Position numbers and translations under genes: made by a program. Source: Frateuria_A sp051900535 (GTDB taxonomy: Bacteria; Pseudomonadota; Gammaproteobacteria; Xanthomonadales; Rhodanobacteraceae). Taken from it: 64,000 bases of DNA. The DNA lies in NCBI RefSeq assembly GCF_051900535.1, contig NZ_JBHZGI010000001.1, forward strand, positions 434,001 to 498,000. Direction: 5' to 3'. The notes under the pieces are model-generated. The model was not told the origin of the DNA. It made no database searches and saw only the letters and a list, made by a program, of their open reading frames with translations. Shown piece after piece: positions 39,104-47,859 of the stretch (positions are counted from its first letter, which is position 1; each line of letters begins with the position of its first letter).

Positions 39104-40321
39104 CTATGGCGCCTGGGTCGGATGCCGCTCGCGCAGGATCTTCACCACGTCGGGGAAGGAGAACCAGTCGGGAATTTCGCTGCCTTCGCGCAGGCGCCGG
39201 CGCAGTTCGGTCCCGGAGATGTCGCGCACTTCGTCCGTGGGCTGAACCTCGGTGGCCGGGATGTAGGCATCGCGGTTGACCGCGTAGACCATGGCCGGGA
39301 ACGGCACGATCCGGATGCCGAGTTCCGCCTGGTGTTGCTCCAGGAGCTGCTGCGCCTCGTATGGGTCGTAGAACGGTTTGCCACTGGCGTCCTTGCCCGG
39401 GCCGGCGTGGTCGCGCCCCACGATGAAATGGCTGGCGCCATAGTTCTTGCGAATGATCGCGTGCCACATCGCCTCGCGCGGCCCGCCCATGCGCATGGCC
39501 AGCGGCAGCAGCGACAACCTGGCCTGGCCCTCCGGGTAATGCGAGAGCAGCGCACGGTAGCAGCGCACACGGGTGGAGTAGTCGACGTCGTCCGGCTTGG
39601 TGCGCCCGACCGAGGGCTGGATCAGCAGCCTGGCGCCGACCTGCTCGGCGGCGCGCAGCGTGAGTTCCCGGTGCGCGCGGTGCATGGGATTGCGCGTCTG
39701 GAAGGCGACGATGCGGCTCCAGCCATTGGCTTCGAACCAGGCGCGCAGGCTGCGCGGCGTATCGCGCAGCTCGGCGAAATCCGGGTGCGCGGGCGGCTGC
39801 AGGCCACGCACGCGGCCACCCAGGTACACCGGCCCGGTACGGTCGAACAGCTCGGCCACGCCCGGGTGCGTGCGGTCGCTGGTTCCGAACACGTGCAGCG
39901 CTTCGTGCAGGCGGTCTGGCCAGTAGATGTCCTGCACCTCGAGGATCGCCAGCGGCATGCCTTCCTCGTCGCGCAGCACCACCTCGCTGCCGATGGAAAG
40001 CGTCGCCGAGAACGCCTCGTTCACGTCCAGCGTGATCGGCATCGGCCATAGCGTGCCGTCGGCCATGCGCATGTCCTGCACGACGCCGTTGTAATCGTTG
40101 CGGCCGAGAAAGCCCTCCAGCGGCGAGAACGCGCCCGAAAGCAGCAGTTCCAGGTCGCACAGCTGGCGCGTGTTGAGCACCAGCGACGGCCAGTCGCCGA
40201 TGCGCGCGCCGCGCGCCTCGGCTTCCGCCGGCGGCAGGTACAGGTCCTTGAGCACGCCGCCATGCGGGGCGATCAAGCGGTCGGTGACGGCCGTATCGGC
40301 AGCGAGCGCAGTCACGTTCAT
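39104..40321 (-). CDS. sat: sulfate adenylyltransferase, single-subunit type
   Basis: Forms adenosine 5'-phosphosulfate (APS) from sulfate and ATP. The 405-residue enzyme is the homo-oligomeric Sat type, not the CysDN heterodimer: it has the PUA-like N-terminal domain (SGAFSPLEGFLGRNDY), the nucleotide motif FQTRNPMHRAH and IVGRDHAGPGKD, and SGTELRRRL near the end. It is the last gene of cysJ-cysI-cysH-sat, 42 nt after cysH. No cysC, cysN or cysD gene is in the window, so the APS kinase must be elsewhere. Confidence 0.95.
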   Translation of the reverse strand: MNVTALAADTAVTDRLIAPHGGVLKDLYLPPAEAEARGARIGDWPSLVLNTRQLCDLELLLSGAFSPLEGFLGRNDYNGVVQDMRMADGTLWPMPITLDVNEAFSATLSIGSEVVLRDEEGMPLAILEVQDIYWPDRLHEALHVFGTSDRTHPGVAELFDRTGPVYLGGRVRGLQPPAHPDFAELRDTPRSLRAWFEANGWSRIVAFQTRNPMHRAHRELTLRAAEQVGARLLIQPSVGRTKPDDVDYSTRVRCYRALLSHYPEGQARLSLLPLAMRMGGPREAMWHAIIRKNYGASHFIVGRDHAGPGKDASGKPFYDPYEAQQLLEQHQAELGIRIVPFPAMVYAVNRDAYIPATEVQPTDEVRDISGTELRRRLREGSEIPDWFSFPDVVKILRERHPTQAP

Positions 40322-40363
40322 GTGGCTCTCCTCCAGTCGCTGGTGATCAGGCTAGTCCAAGGC

Positions 40364-41086
40364 TCAAAGGATGTTGTGCAGGCCGCATTCACGCTTGAGC
40401 CCGAAGAAGCGCGTGTCCTCCGGATCCATGCCCGGCTTCCAGCGATGGCTGGTGTGCACGTCGCCGATCGAGGTGTAGCCCTGCTCCCACAGCGGGTGGT
40501 AGGGGAGATCGTGGCGCTTGAGGTAAAGGCCGACGTCGCGGTCGGTCCAGTCGGCCAGCGGGTGGAATTTCCACCGGCCGTTGCGGTGTTCTGCGAACTC
40601 CACGCCGGCGCGCGTGCTCGCCTGGCTGCGCCGCAGGCCGGCAAACCAGCCGGCCGCGCCCAGTTCCGCCAGCGCGCGCTGCATCGGTTCGAGCTTGCGC
40701 ATCTGGTTGTAGCGGTCGATCCCCGCCACGCCCTGCTCCCACAGTCGGCCATGGCGGGCCTCCATCCAGGCCGGGCTCAGCGCGGCGCGGTAGACCTTGA
40801 GGTTGAGCTTGAGTCGGCCCGTGAGCTCATCGACGAAGCGGTAGGTTTCGGGGAACAGGTAGCCGGTGTCGATCAGGACCACCGGGATCCATGGACGTTG
40901 CAGCGTGACCATGTGCAGCGACACCGCCGCCTGCGCGCCGAAGCTGGAGGACAACACGTGCTCGCCCGGCACGTGTTCCAGTGCCCAGGCCACGCGCGCC
41001 TCGGCGTCGAGCCGGGCCAGATGGGCGTTGACGTCCGCCAGCGCCTGCGGCTCGCCGGCGGCCTGGCGAAGCAGCGCCGCGTTCAC
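40364..41086 (-). CDS. cysH: phosphoadenosine phosphosulfate (PAPS) reductase
   Basis: Thioredoxin-dependent reduction of PAPS to sulfite. The 240-residue product has the phosphate loop SSSFGAQAAV, LIDTGYLFPETYRF and the C-terminal catalytic ECGLH. It lacks the two CC pairs that bind 4Fe-4S in APS reductases (YNQMRKLEPM sits where the first would be), so PAPS is the expected substrate. The start is GTG overlapping the cysI stop (GTGA). Confidence 0.95.
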   Translation of the reverse strand: MNAALLRQAAGEPQALADVNAHLARLDAEARVAWALEHVPGEHVLSSSFGAQAAVSLHMVTLQRPWIPVVLIDTGYLFPETYRFVDELTGRLKLNLKVYRAALSPAWMEARHGRLWEQGVAGIDRYNQMRKLEPMQRALAELGAAGWFAGLRRSQASTRAGVEFAEHRNGRWKFHPLADWTDRDVGLYLKRHDLPYHPLWEQGYTSIGDVHTSHRWKPGMDPEDTRFFGLKRECGLHNIL

Positions 41087-42777
41087 GCGATCACCTCCGC
41101 GGGGATGCGGCGCGCAGGCGACGGCGGCGCGAGGACACCGCTGCGCAGCAGGAAATCGCCGAAGCCCTCGCCGACCGCCCGCTCGGCGGCATAGCCGGCG
41201 AACAGGGGGTCGAGTGCGTCCAGAATCGCCTTTTCGTCCACGTTCTCACGGTAGAGGGAGTTCAGCCGCTGGCCGGCGAAGTCGGCGCCCAGGCGCAGGT
41301 CGTAGCGGCCGGGCGCGCGGCCGACCAGCGCGATTTCGCCAAGATACGGCCGCGAGCAGCCGTTCGGGCAACCGGAGAGGCGCAGCAGGATCGGTGCATC
41401 CAGCAGGCCGTGGCGCGCCAGTCGTGTCTCGAGCTTGTCCAGGATCGTCGGCAGGTAGCGCTCGCTCTCGGCCATGGCCAGGCCGCACGTCGGCAGCGCC
41501 ACGCAGGCGATCGCGTGGCGGCGGATCCCGCTTTGCTCGCGGTAGCCGTCCAGGTTGTGGGCGGCGACGATGGCATCGATGCGTTCGCGGTCGGCTGCTT
41601 CGACGTTCGCGACGATCACGTTCTGGTTGCAGGTGAGGCGGAAGTCGCCGGTGTGCACCGTAGCCAGTTCGCGCATGCCGCTGAGGAGCCGGCGCTCATC
41701 GAGGTCGAGCAAGCGGCCGGATTCGACATGCAGGGTCAGATGCCAGCGCCCGTCGCTGCCCTGCAGCCAGCCGTAGCGGTCGCCGTTGTGCTCGAAGCGG
41801 TACGGGCGCGCCGCCTGCAGTGGGAAGCCCAGGCGCCGCTCCAGTTCGGTCTTGAACGCATCGGTGCCGCGCCGGTCCAGCGTGTACTTCAGCCGCGCAT
41901 GCTTGCGCTCGCCGCGGTCGCCCCAGTCGCGCTGGAGGGCGATGACCTGTTCGGCGGCGTCGCGCAACTGCGCGGGCGCGACGAAGCCGATCACCTCGGC
42001 CAGGCGCGGATAGGTGGTCGGATCGCCGTGGGTGGCGCCCATGCCGCCGCCGATGGCGAGGTTGAAGCCCACGAGGCGGCCTTCCTCGGCAATGGCGATC
42101 AATCCCAGGTCCTGCGCGAACACGTCGATATCGTTGAGTGGCGGGATCGCCAGTCCGATCTTGAACTTGCGCGGCAGGTAGGTGCGGCCGTAGAGCGGCT
42201 CGGGTTCAGGCTCGCCGACCAGTTTTTCCCCATCGAGCCAGAGTTCGTGATACGCGGTCGTCTTCGGCGCCAGCTCGTCGGACAGCTTCGCTGCCCAGGC
42301 ATAGGCCTCGGCATGCGCCTGCGACTGCACCGGCAGCGGGGTACTCACCACGTTGCGCAGCACGTCGCCGCAGGCGGCAATGGTGCTGGCCATGGCGTGG
42401 TTGATCGCCGCGATGGTGGGCTTGAGGTCGTGCTTGAGGATGCCGTGCCACTGGAAGGTCTGGCGCGTGGTGATACGCAGGCCGCTGCTGGCGTAATCGC
42501 GAGCGAGCCGGTCGAACACCAGCCATTGCGCCGGCGTGACCACGCCGCCGGGCAGCCGCGCGCGCAGCATGAAACTGTAGAGCGGCTCCAGTTTCTGGCG
42601 GCGTCGTTCCTCGCGCAGATCGCGATCGTCCTGCTGGTAGCTGCCGTGGAACTTGAGCAGCTTCGTATCGGCCTCGCCGATGGCGCCGGTGACTGGATCG
42701 GCCAGGCCTTCGGCGATGGAGCCGCGCAACTGCCGGCTTTGATCCTTGATGTGTTCGAGTTCGGAAAGCACGGGCAT
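41083..42777 (-). CDS. cysI: sulfite reductase hemoprotein beta-component
   Basis: Siroheme and 4Fe-4S subunit that reduces sulfite to sulfide with electrons from CysJ. The 564-residue product has the two nitrite/sulfite reductase repeats (RITTRQTFQWHGI; GDFRLTCNQNVIVANV) and the cluster ligands in ALPTCGLAMAESERY and LSGCPNGCSRPYLGEI. The ATG at 42777 starts one base after the cysJ stop, so the pair is translationally linked. Confidence 0.97.
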   Translation of the reverse strand: MPVLSELEHIKDQSRQLRGSIAEGLADPVTGAIGEADTKLLKFHGSYQQDDRDLREERRRQKLEPLYSFMLRARLPGGVVTPAQWLVFDRLARDYASSGLRITTRQTFQWHGILKHDLKPTIAAINHAMASTIAACGDVLRNVVSTPLPVQSQAHAEAYAWAAKLSDELAPKTTAYHELWLDGEKLVGEPEPEPLYGRTYLPRKFKIGLAIPPLNDIDVFAQDLGLIAIAEEGRLVGFNLAIGGGMGATHGDPTTYPRLAEVIGFVAPAQLRDAAEQVIALQRDWGDRGERKHARLKYTLDRRGTDAFKTELERRLGFPLQAARPYRFEHNGDRYGWLQGSDGRWHLTLHVESGRLLDLDERRLLSGMRELATVHTGDFRLTCNQNVIVANVEAADRERIDAIVAAHNLDGYREQSGIRRHAIACVALPTCGLAMAESERYLPTILDKLETRLARHGLLDAPILLRLSGCPNGCSRPYLGEIALVGRAPGRYDLRLGADFAGQRLNSLYRENVDEKAILDALDPLFAGYAAERAVGEGFGDFLLRSGVLAPPSPARRIPAEVIA

Positions 42778-42778
42778 G

Positions 42779-44590
42779 TCAGTACACGTCGCGGGCGTAG
42801 CGGCCCTGGGTGAGAAGGTCGGTGAGCCATTCCCTGGCTGTGTCGGGAGAATGGCCGCCATGGGCGACGGCGATGTCGAGCAGCGTGGCGTGAACGTCCT
42901 TCGCCATGTGCATCGCGTCGCCGCATACGTACAGGTGCGCGCCGCCTTCGAGCCAGGCGTACAACTCTTTGCCCTGCTCGCGCAGTCGGTCCTGCACGTA
43001 GACCTTTCGCGCGCCGTCACGCGAGAAAGCCAGGTCGAGGCGGTGCAGAGCGCCCGCTTTCAACGCTTCCTGCCACTCGACCTGGTAGAGGAAGTCGCGG
43101 GTGAAATGACGGTTGCCGAACACCAGCCAGTTGCGGCCGCGCGCGCCGGTTTCGCGGCGGTCCTGCACGAAGGCGCGAAAGGGCGCCACGCCCGTGCCCG
43201 GGCCGATCATGATGATGTCGCGGCTGTCGTCGGCGGGGGGGCGAAAGCGGTCGTTGGTTTCGATGAACACCGGCACCGCGGCCTCTTCCTCCGTCGCCGA
43301 GAGGAAGGCCGAGGCCGCGCCCCAGTGCGGCATGCCGAACGCCTCGTATTCCACCCGTGCGACCGTGAGATGGGCTTCCTCCTCACCCACGACCCGGGGA
43401 CTGGAGGCAATGGAATACAGGCGCGGCGTGAGCGGCCGTAGCGCGGCGACCAGTTCCTCTTTCCGCCAGGCCGCGCGGTAGCGGCGCAGCAGGTCGATCG
43501 GCTGGTGGCTGGCGAGCAATTCGGCGAACGATGCCGCATTTTCCTTGCGCAGTACGCGCATCAGGTCCGCATGACCGCTGGCGGTCGCAAGGGTGGTGAC
43601 GAAGGCGCGGGTGAGCCGGGTCAGTTCGCGCTCGCGGCCCAGCCACTGCGCGAGCGGCAGCGTGCGGCCGTCGTGCGCCACCTCGTCCGACCCGTCCAGG
43701 CGCAACGCCTGCAGGAATTGTTCGACCAGCGCCGGTGGATTGACCGGCCAGATGCCGATGGCGTCGCCGGGTGCATAGCGCAAGCCCGAGCCTTCCAGCG
43801 ACAGCTCCAGGTGATGCACGGCGCGTTCGCTTTCACGCGACACGATGCGCTGGTTGGCCAGCACGGTGGCGGCGAAGGGATGCTCGCGCGAGTGCGGGCT
43901 GCGCGCGTGCAAGGCGTGGACCGTGGCGTTTCGAATGACGGATCGGGTCCTGCCCAGCGCATCGCGCGCCTGTTCCACCACCCTGGTCGACCATGGGATG
44001 GCAATCTGGTCGATGTCGACGTCGGCCTCCCCCAGTGCCGCGAGGCGGCTGGCGCCCAGCTCGGCCAGGCGCGCGTCGAGCTGGCGACCGATCGCGCAGA
44101 ACTGCGGGTAGCTCGAATCGCCCAATCCCAGTACCGCATAGTGAAGCCCGGGCATCCGGGGTGCGCGCTTGCCCGCGACGAATTCGACGAAACCGCGGGC
44201 GTCATCCGGTGGTTCGCCATCGCCCTGGGTGCTGATCACGACCAGCAGATGGGTTTCCCTGGCCAGTTCGCGCAGCACGTACGCATCCGCGCGCACCAGC
44301 CTCACCGGCAGGCCGGCCGACTCGCTGCGCGCGGCCAACTGCTCGGCCAGCCGCCTGGCATTGCCGGTCTGGCTGCCGTAGAGGATGGTCAGTCGCGGCG
44401 CTTCGGCCGCACCGGCATGCGTATCGATAGGCGCGGCACCACGTTGCGCCAGGCCGGCGCGGGCCGCGCTCCAGGCAGCCACCCAGTACAATTCTTCCGG
44501 CGCCAGGCCTTCGGCCAATCGGGCGAGCAAGGCCGTTTTTTCCGGCGCCAGGATGGGTGGCAGGGGCTCCGGTGCAACCAGGGCGTTCAC
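42779..44590 (-). CDS. cysJ: sulfite reductase flavoprotein alpha-component
   Basis: Passes electrons from NADPH through FAD and FMN to CysI. The 603-residue product has a flavodoxin-like domain (LTILYGSQTGNARRLAEQL; STQGDGEPPDDA), an FAD-binding region (LTPRLYSIASSP) and an NADP-binding domain (IMIGPGTGVAPFRAFVQ; YVCGDAMHMAKDV). It starts with GTG as the first gene of the cysJIH-sat operon. A 14-bp palindrome lies 13 nt upstream. Confidence 0.97.
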   Translation of the reverse strand: MNALVAPEPLPPILAPEKTALLARLAEGLAPEELYWVAAWSAARAGLAQRGAAPIDTHAGAAEAPRLTILYGSQTGNARRLAEQLAARSESAGLPVRLVRADAYVLRELARETHLLVVISTQGDGEPPDDARGFVEFVAGKRAPRMPGLHYAVLGLGDSSYPQFCAIGRQLDARLAELGASRLAALGEADVDIDQIAIPWSTRVVEQARDALGRTRSVIRNATVHALHARSPHSREHPFAATVLANQRIVSRESERAVHHLELSLEGSGLRYAPGDAIGIWPVNPPALVEQFLQALRLDGSDEVAHDGRTLPLAQWLGRERELTRLTRAFVTTLATASGHADLMRVLRKENAASFAELLASHQPIDLLRRYRAAWRKEELVAALRPLTPRLYSIASSPRVVGEEEAHLTVARVEYEAFGMPHWGAASAFLSATEEEAAVPVFIETNDRFRPPADDSRDIIMIGPGTGVAPFRAFVQDRRETGARGRNWLVFGNRHFTRDFLYQVEWQEALKAGALHRLDLAFSRDGARKVYVQDRLREQGKELYAWLEGGAHLYVCGDAMHMAKDVHATLLDIAVAHGGHSPDTAREWLTDLLTQGRYARDVY

Positions 44591-44603
44591 GTAATTTTGT
44601 CCT

Positions 44604-44617
44604 TTTGGACGTCCAAA
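44604..44617. promoter_or_regulatory. perfect palindrome upstream of the cysJIH-sat operon
   Basis: TTTGGAC-GTCCAAA is a perfect 14-bp inverted repeat, 13 nt before the cysJ GTG and in the 163-bp gap shared with the divergent TauE/SafE gene. It could be an operator for sulfur control of one or both. It does not look like a typical CysB site, and I cannot name the regulator. Confidence 0.55.
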
Positions 44618-44753
44618 TGTGTGGCCCGGACAATCTAGGCGCGGTGGTCGCGCCAGGGAAAGGACAGCTCGGCATGTGGATATACCAGGCCCTTATTTCC
44701 GCGCATGGGCAGCGCTCTGGATACTCCAGACATCCCTACGCCCGCGCGCATCG

Positions 44754-45503
44754 ATGATGATCCCCGCCGAGTTCCTTACCTTTGCCGCCGTCGGCGTCCT
44801 GGCCCAGCTGGTCGACGGCGCGCTGGGCATGGCCTATGGCGTGACGTCGGCGGCGATGTTGCTGGGCCTGGGCGTCCCCCCGGTCACCGCGACCGCGAGC
44901 GTGCACCAGGCCGAGGCTTTCACCTGCGGCGCATCGGGCCTTAGCCACTGGCTCGCCGGCAACGTGCGCTGGCCGCTGTTCTGTATGCTGGCGATCCCGG
45001 GCGTGATCGGCGCCGTGATCGGAGCCGCGGTCGTGGTGCACGTGCCGGCGCAGTGGATGCGGTTGGCGCTTACGCCTTACCTGCTCGGGATGGGAGTGTT
45101 CCTGCTTATGCGTGGCGCACTGGGTCGCCCGCCCGGGCCGGATGTCCCTCGCGGCACGCCCGTGCTCGGGCTCGGCGCGGGCTTCGCCGACGCGGTGGCC
45201 GGCGGTGGCTGGAGCGCGCTTACTGTGACCACGCTCGTCGCCCGCGGTGCCACGCCTCGGATGGTGATCGGCACGGTGCACCTGGCCAAGTGCGTGGTCA
45301 GCATCGCCGCCAGCATCAGCTTCCTGCTGATGATCGGCCTCAGCCACGGCACGGCCGTACTCGGGCTGATCGCCGGCGGCGTCGTCGCTGCCCCGGTGGG
45401 TGCGATATTCGCCCGGCGCATGCCGGCTCGTGTGGCGACGGTGCTGGCGGCGCTCGCCGTGCTGGGGCTGGGCGTGAACAACGTGGTCAAGGCGTTCGGT
45501 TAG
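44754..45503 (+). CDS. TauE/SafE family permease, probable sulfite or organosulfur exporter
   Basis: A 249-residue inner-membrane protein with about seven hydrophobic segments and the two repeats of the TauE/SafE (DUF81) family: LAQLVDGALGMAYGVTSAAM near the N-terminus and LGAGFADAVAGGGWSALT in the middle. Family members export sulfite or sulfonates. The divergent position next to cysJ supports a role in disposing of excess sulfite. Start is ATG-ATG at 44754/44757; either is possible. Confidence 0.9.
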   Translation: MMIPAEFLTFAAVGVLAQLVDGALGMAYGVTSAAMLLGLGVPPVTATASVHQAEAFTCGASGLSHWLAGNVRWPLFCMLAIPGVIGAVIGAAVVVHVPAQWMRLALTPYLLGMGVFLLMRGALGRPPGPDVPRGTPVLGLGAGFADAVAGGGWSALTVTTLVARGATPRMVIGTVHLAKCVVSIAASISFLLMIGLSHGTAVLGLIAGGVVAAPVGAIFARRMPARVATVLAALAVLGLGVNNVVKAFG

Positions 45504-45564
45504 GCAACGCCCCGACAGGAACGTTCCGGCATGCAGCCGGCTACCCGCGCCTTACAATGCGCGG

Positions 45565-46749
45565 ATGAACAAGCCATTCCCCATCGAAGTCCGCGGTTCG
45601 GCGAAACAACCGCTGGGCATGCCGCCAGCACAATTCCTGCGCGACTACTGGCAAAAACGCCCGCTGCTGATCCGCGGCGCCTTCCCCGATTTCCAGCCAC
45701 CACTGCGGCCGGATGACCTGGGCGGCCTGGCCTGCGAGGACGGTGCGCTGTCGCGGTTGATCATCCACGACGAAGCGCGCGACCGCTGGTCGGTGAAGAC
45801 CGGGCCGCTCGACGAAGCCGATTTTTCGCGCACGCCCGACCGCAACTGGACGCTGCTGGTGCAGGACGTGGACAAGTGGGACGCGGACGTGGCGCAGCTG
45901 CTGGAGCATTTCCGCTTCCTGCCGAGCTGGCGGATCGACGATGTGATGGTGTCCTACGCCGAACCGGGTGGCGGCGTCGGCGCGCACGTGGACCAGTACG
46001 ACGTATTCCTGCTGCAGGGCCTGGGCTCGCGGCATTGGGCGATCAGCACCGACCCGGCGGCGCCGACGGATATCCGTCCCGACGTCGAACTGAAGCAGTT
46101 GGCGCATTTCGAGCCCACCCACGAATGGCTGCTCGAACCGGGCGACATGCTTTATTTGCCGCCGGGTGTGCCGCACGACGGCGTGGCTTTCGGCGGCCCG
46201 TGCATGACCTTCTCGGTCGGCATGCGCGCGCCTTCGCAGGCGGAACTCACCGGCGACCTGGCCGATTACCTCGCTGAGCGACTGGACGAATCGCAGCGCT
46301 ACACCGACCCCGACCTCGCCCCCGCACGCTCGACGGGCGAGATCGACAACGCTGCCCTGGAGCGCCTGCGCATCGCACTGCCCTTCGCCAGCGCGCTCGA
46401 GGAGGAAAGCCTGCGCGACTGGTTCGGGCGATTCATCACCCGCTACCGCAACGCCCAGACACCCGCGATGCCGGCCAGGCCGATGACCCTGGCTGCCCTG
46501 CGCAAAAGCCTGGACGGCGGTGCAAGGCTGCTGCGCCATCCGTGGTCACGGCTGGCGTGGAGCCGCGGTCGGCGCGCGGCGGTGCTGTTCGCCAATGGCC
46601 ATGCGTATGCCGCTCCGTCCGATCTGGCCCGGCGCCTGTGCGCCGAACGCGCGCTCGCCTTCGATGACGCGCCCGGCGACGACGCCCTGACGCTGCTGCT
46701 GACCCTGGTGAACGACGGCCACCTCGTGCCGCACAAGGGACGCCTGTGA
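45565..46749 (+). CDS. roxA: ribosomal protein L16 arginine hydroxylase (RoxA/YcfD)
   Basis: Fe(II)/2-oxoglutarate oxygenase of the JmjC/cupin type that hydroxylates an arginine of ribosomal protein L16. The 394-residue product has FLRDYWQKRPLLIRGAF, iron ligands H141 and D143 (GVGAHVDQYDVFLLQ) and H204 (PPGVPHDGVAF), the WKDADVAQLL-like dimer region and a C-terminal winged-helix domain. GTGA at its end overlaps the next gene's start, so the two are co-translated. Confidence 0.93.
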   Translation: MNKPFPIEVRGSAKQPLGMPPAQFLRDYWQKRPLLIRGAFPDFQPPLRPDDLGGLACEDGALSRLIIHDEARDRWSVKTGPLDEADFSRTPDRNWTLLVQDVDKWDADVAQLLEHFRFLPSWRIDDVMVSYAEPGGGVGAHVDQYDVFLLQGLGSRHWAISTDPAAPTDIRPDVELKQLAHFEPTHEWLLEPGDMLYLPPGVPHDGVAFGGPCMTFSVGMRAPSQAELTGDLADYLAERLDESQRYTDPDLAPARSTGEIDNAALERLRIALPFASALEEESLRDWFGRFITRYRNAQTPAMPARPMTLAALRKSLDGGARLLRHPWSRLAWSRGRRAAVLFANGHAYAAPSDLARRLCAERALAFDDAPGDDALTLLLTLVNDGHLVPHKGRL

Positions 46750-47246
46750 CGGGCCAGCCCGGCCCGGACGAATCCTTGCCGGTCGGTAGCACGGCCGAAC
46801 TGGCATCGGCTCGGCACGCCCTGCTGGTCGCGACGCGACGCCAGCTGGACATCCGCCTCCCACGCCTGGACGACTCGCTTTACGCCAGCGCGGAAGAGAT
46901 CGCCGAGCTGCGCCGCATCGCGACCGCCGGCCGTGGCGCGCAGATCCGCCTGCTGCTCAAAGAACCGGCGACTGCCCTGCGCGATGGGCACCGCCTGATT
47001 CTCCTGATGCAGCGGCTTCCGAGCGTGATCCAGGTACGCGTGCCGGTCGAGGAGATCGACCTGGGCAATCCGTCGGCCTGCCTGCTGAATGATGGTGGCG
47101 GCTATCTGTTCCAGCCCGACGCCGAACGCCCGCAGGGTCGAGCCGCACTGACCGATCGCCCCGGCTGGGCACCGCTTCGGCAACAGTTCGACGAGATGTG
47201 GGAGCGCGCCGAACGTGCGCGCGCGTTGCAGCCGCTGGATCTGTAG
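46746..47246 (+). CDS. conserved protein of unknown function after roxA (DUF7931-like)
   Basis: A 166-residue soluble protein starting at GTG in a 4-nt overlap with roxA. Features are an AELASARHALLVATRRQLDI lead, LYASAEEIAELRRIA, LLLKEPATALRDGHRLILL and a Trp/Arg-rich C-terminus ending LQPLDL. Similar sequences occur in other gammaproteobacteria, in some as the C-terminal part of a GNAT protein, which hints at a shared partner. I cannot assign a function. Confidence 0.75.
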   Translation: MTGQPGPDESLPVGSTAELASARHALLVATRRQLDIRLPRLDDSLYASAEEIAELRRIATAGRGAQIRLLLKEPATALRDGHRLILLMQRLPSVIQVRVPVEEIDLGNPSACLLNDGGGYLFQPDAERPQGRAALTDRPGWAPLRQQFDEMWERAERARALQPLDL

Positions 47247-47256
47247 GACGACACAA

Positions 47257-47274
47257 GGTGGGGTTCAACCCACC
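47257..47274. repeat. short GGTGGG/CCCACC intergenic repeat copy
   Basis: GGTGGG-GTTCAA-CCCACC forms a 6-bp hairpin 10 nt after the stop of the preceding gene, between it and a convergent operon. It belongs to the family best seen at 21048-21102. Confidence 0.5.
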
Positions 47275-47314
47275 TCCGATCACGCCCGGAGAAAAAGCGG
47301 GAGGCTGGAGCCCC

Positions 47315-47581
47315 CTACAGGACCTTCCGGTTCTTGCGGCCGATCGCCACGATGATGATCGCGAACGCCGCCAGGCGGACCAGATAGGCAGCACTCCGGT
47401 CCTCGAAATACACGTTCGTCATCGCGATCACTATCTGGGCCACGCCCAGCAAGCCGAATGCCAGCGAAAACGCTAGGAACAGCTTGTCGCCGGTGCGCCG
47501 CCAGAAACGCAGGAAGAACAGCCCCCCGACGAAGAAGCCGAGCGTGACGGCACCGGAGAGGAAATAGATCAACAGCGTCAT
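47315..47581 (-). CDS. small membrane protein (DUF5985-like), distal copy
   Basis: An 88-residue protein with three hydrophobic helices (LLIYFLSGAVTLGFFVGGLF; LFLAFSLAFGLLGVAQIVI; AYLVRLAAFAIIIVAI) and a basic C-terminus (GRKNRKVL). Its start overlaps the stop of the preceding small membrane gene by 4 nt (ATGA). The two resemble each other in size and topology and look like an ancient tandem pair. Function unknown. Confidence 0.8.
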   Translation of the reverse strand: MTLLIYFLSGAVTLGFFVGGLFFLRFWRRTGDKLFLAFSLAFGLLGVAQIVIAMTNVYFEDRSAAYLVRLAAFAIIIVAIGRKNRKVL

Positions 47582-47856
47582 TCGCCTTCTCCGTTCCAGA
47601 TGAAGCCGAACAACAGCGTCGCCACCGCCGCCAGCGACAACAGGGCGCGCGGGACGGCCAGGTCGACCGAGCCGGGAAAGACGATCAGGTCAAGCACCAG
47701 CAGCAGGTTTTGCATCGCAAGCAGCAGGAAACACAGCGCGCTCCAGAAGAGCAGCCCGGCGCGGGTCCGATGGAAGCTGCGACCGAGCATCACCGCACAG
47801 ACCGTGCTGGCCAGGAAACACAACAGGTAAACCGCGGGTGCGAAGTATTGGGACAC
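47578..47856 (-). CDS. small membrane protein (DUF5985-like), proximal copy
   Basis: A 92-residue protein with three hydrophobic segments (FAPAVYLLCFLASTVCAVM; LFWSALCFLLLAMQNLLLVL; ALLSLAAVATLLFGFIW) starting at GTG, 3 nt after the stop of the winged-helix-like gene. Same length class and topology as the following gene. Function unknown. The three genes form one operon. Confidence 0.8.
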   Translation of the reverse strand: MSQYFAPAVYLLCFLASTVCAVMLGRSFHRTRAGLLFWSALCFLLLAMQNLLLVLDLIVFPGSVDLAVPRALLSLAAVATLLFGFIWNGEGE

Positions 47857-47859
47857 GCG

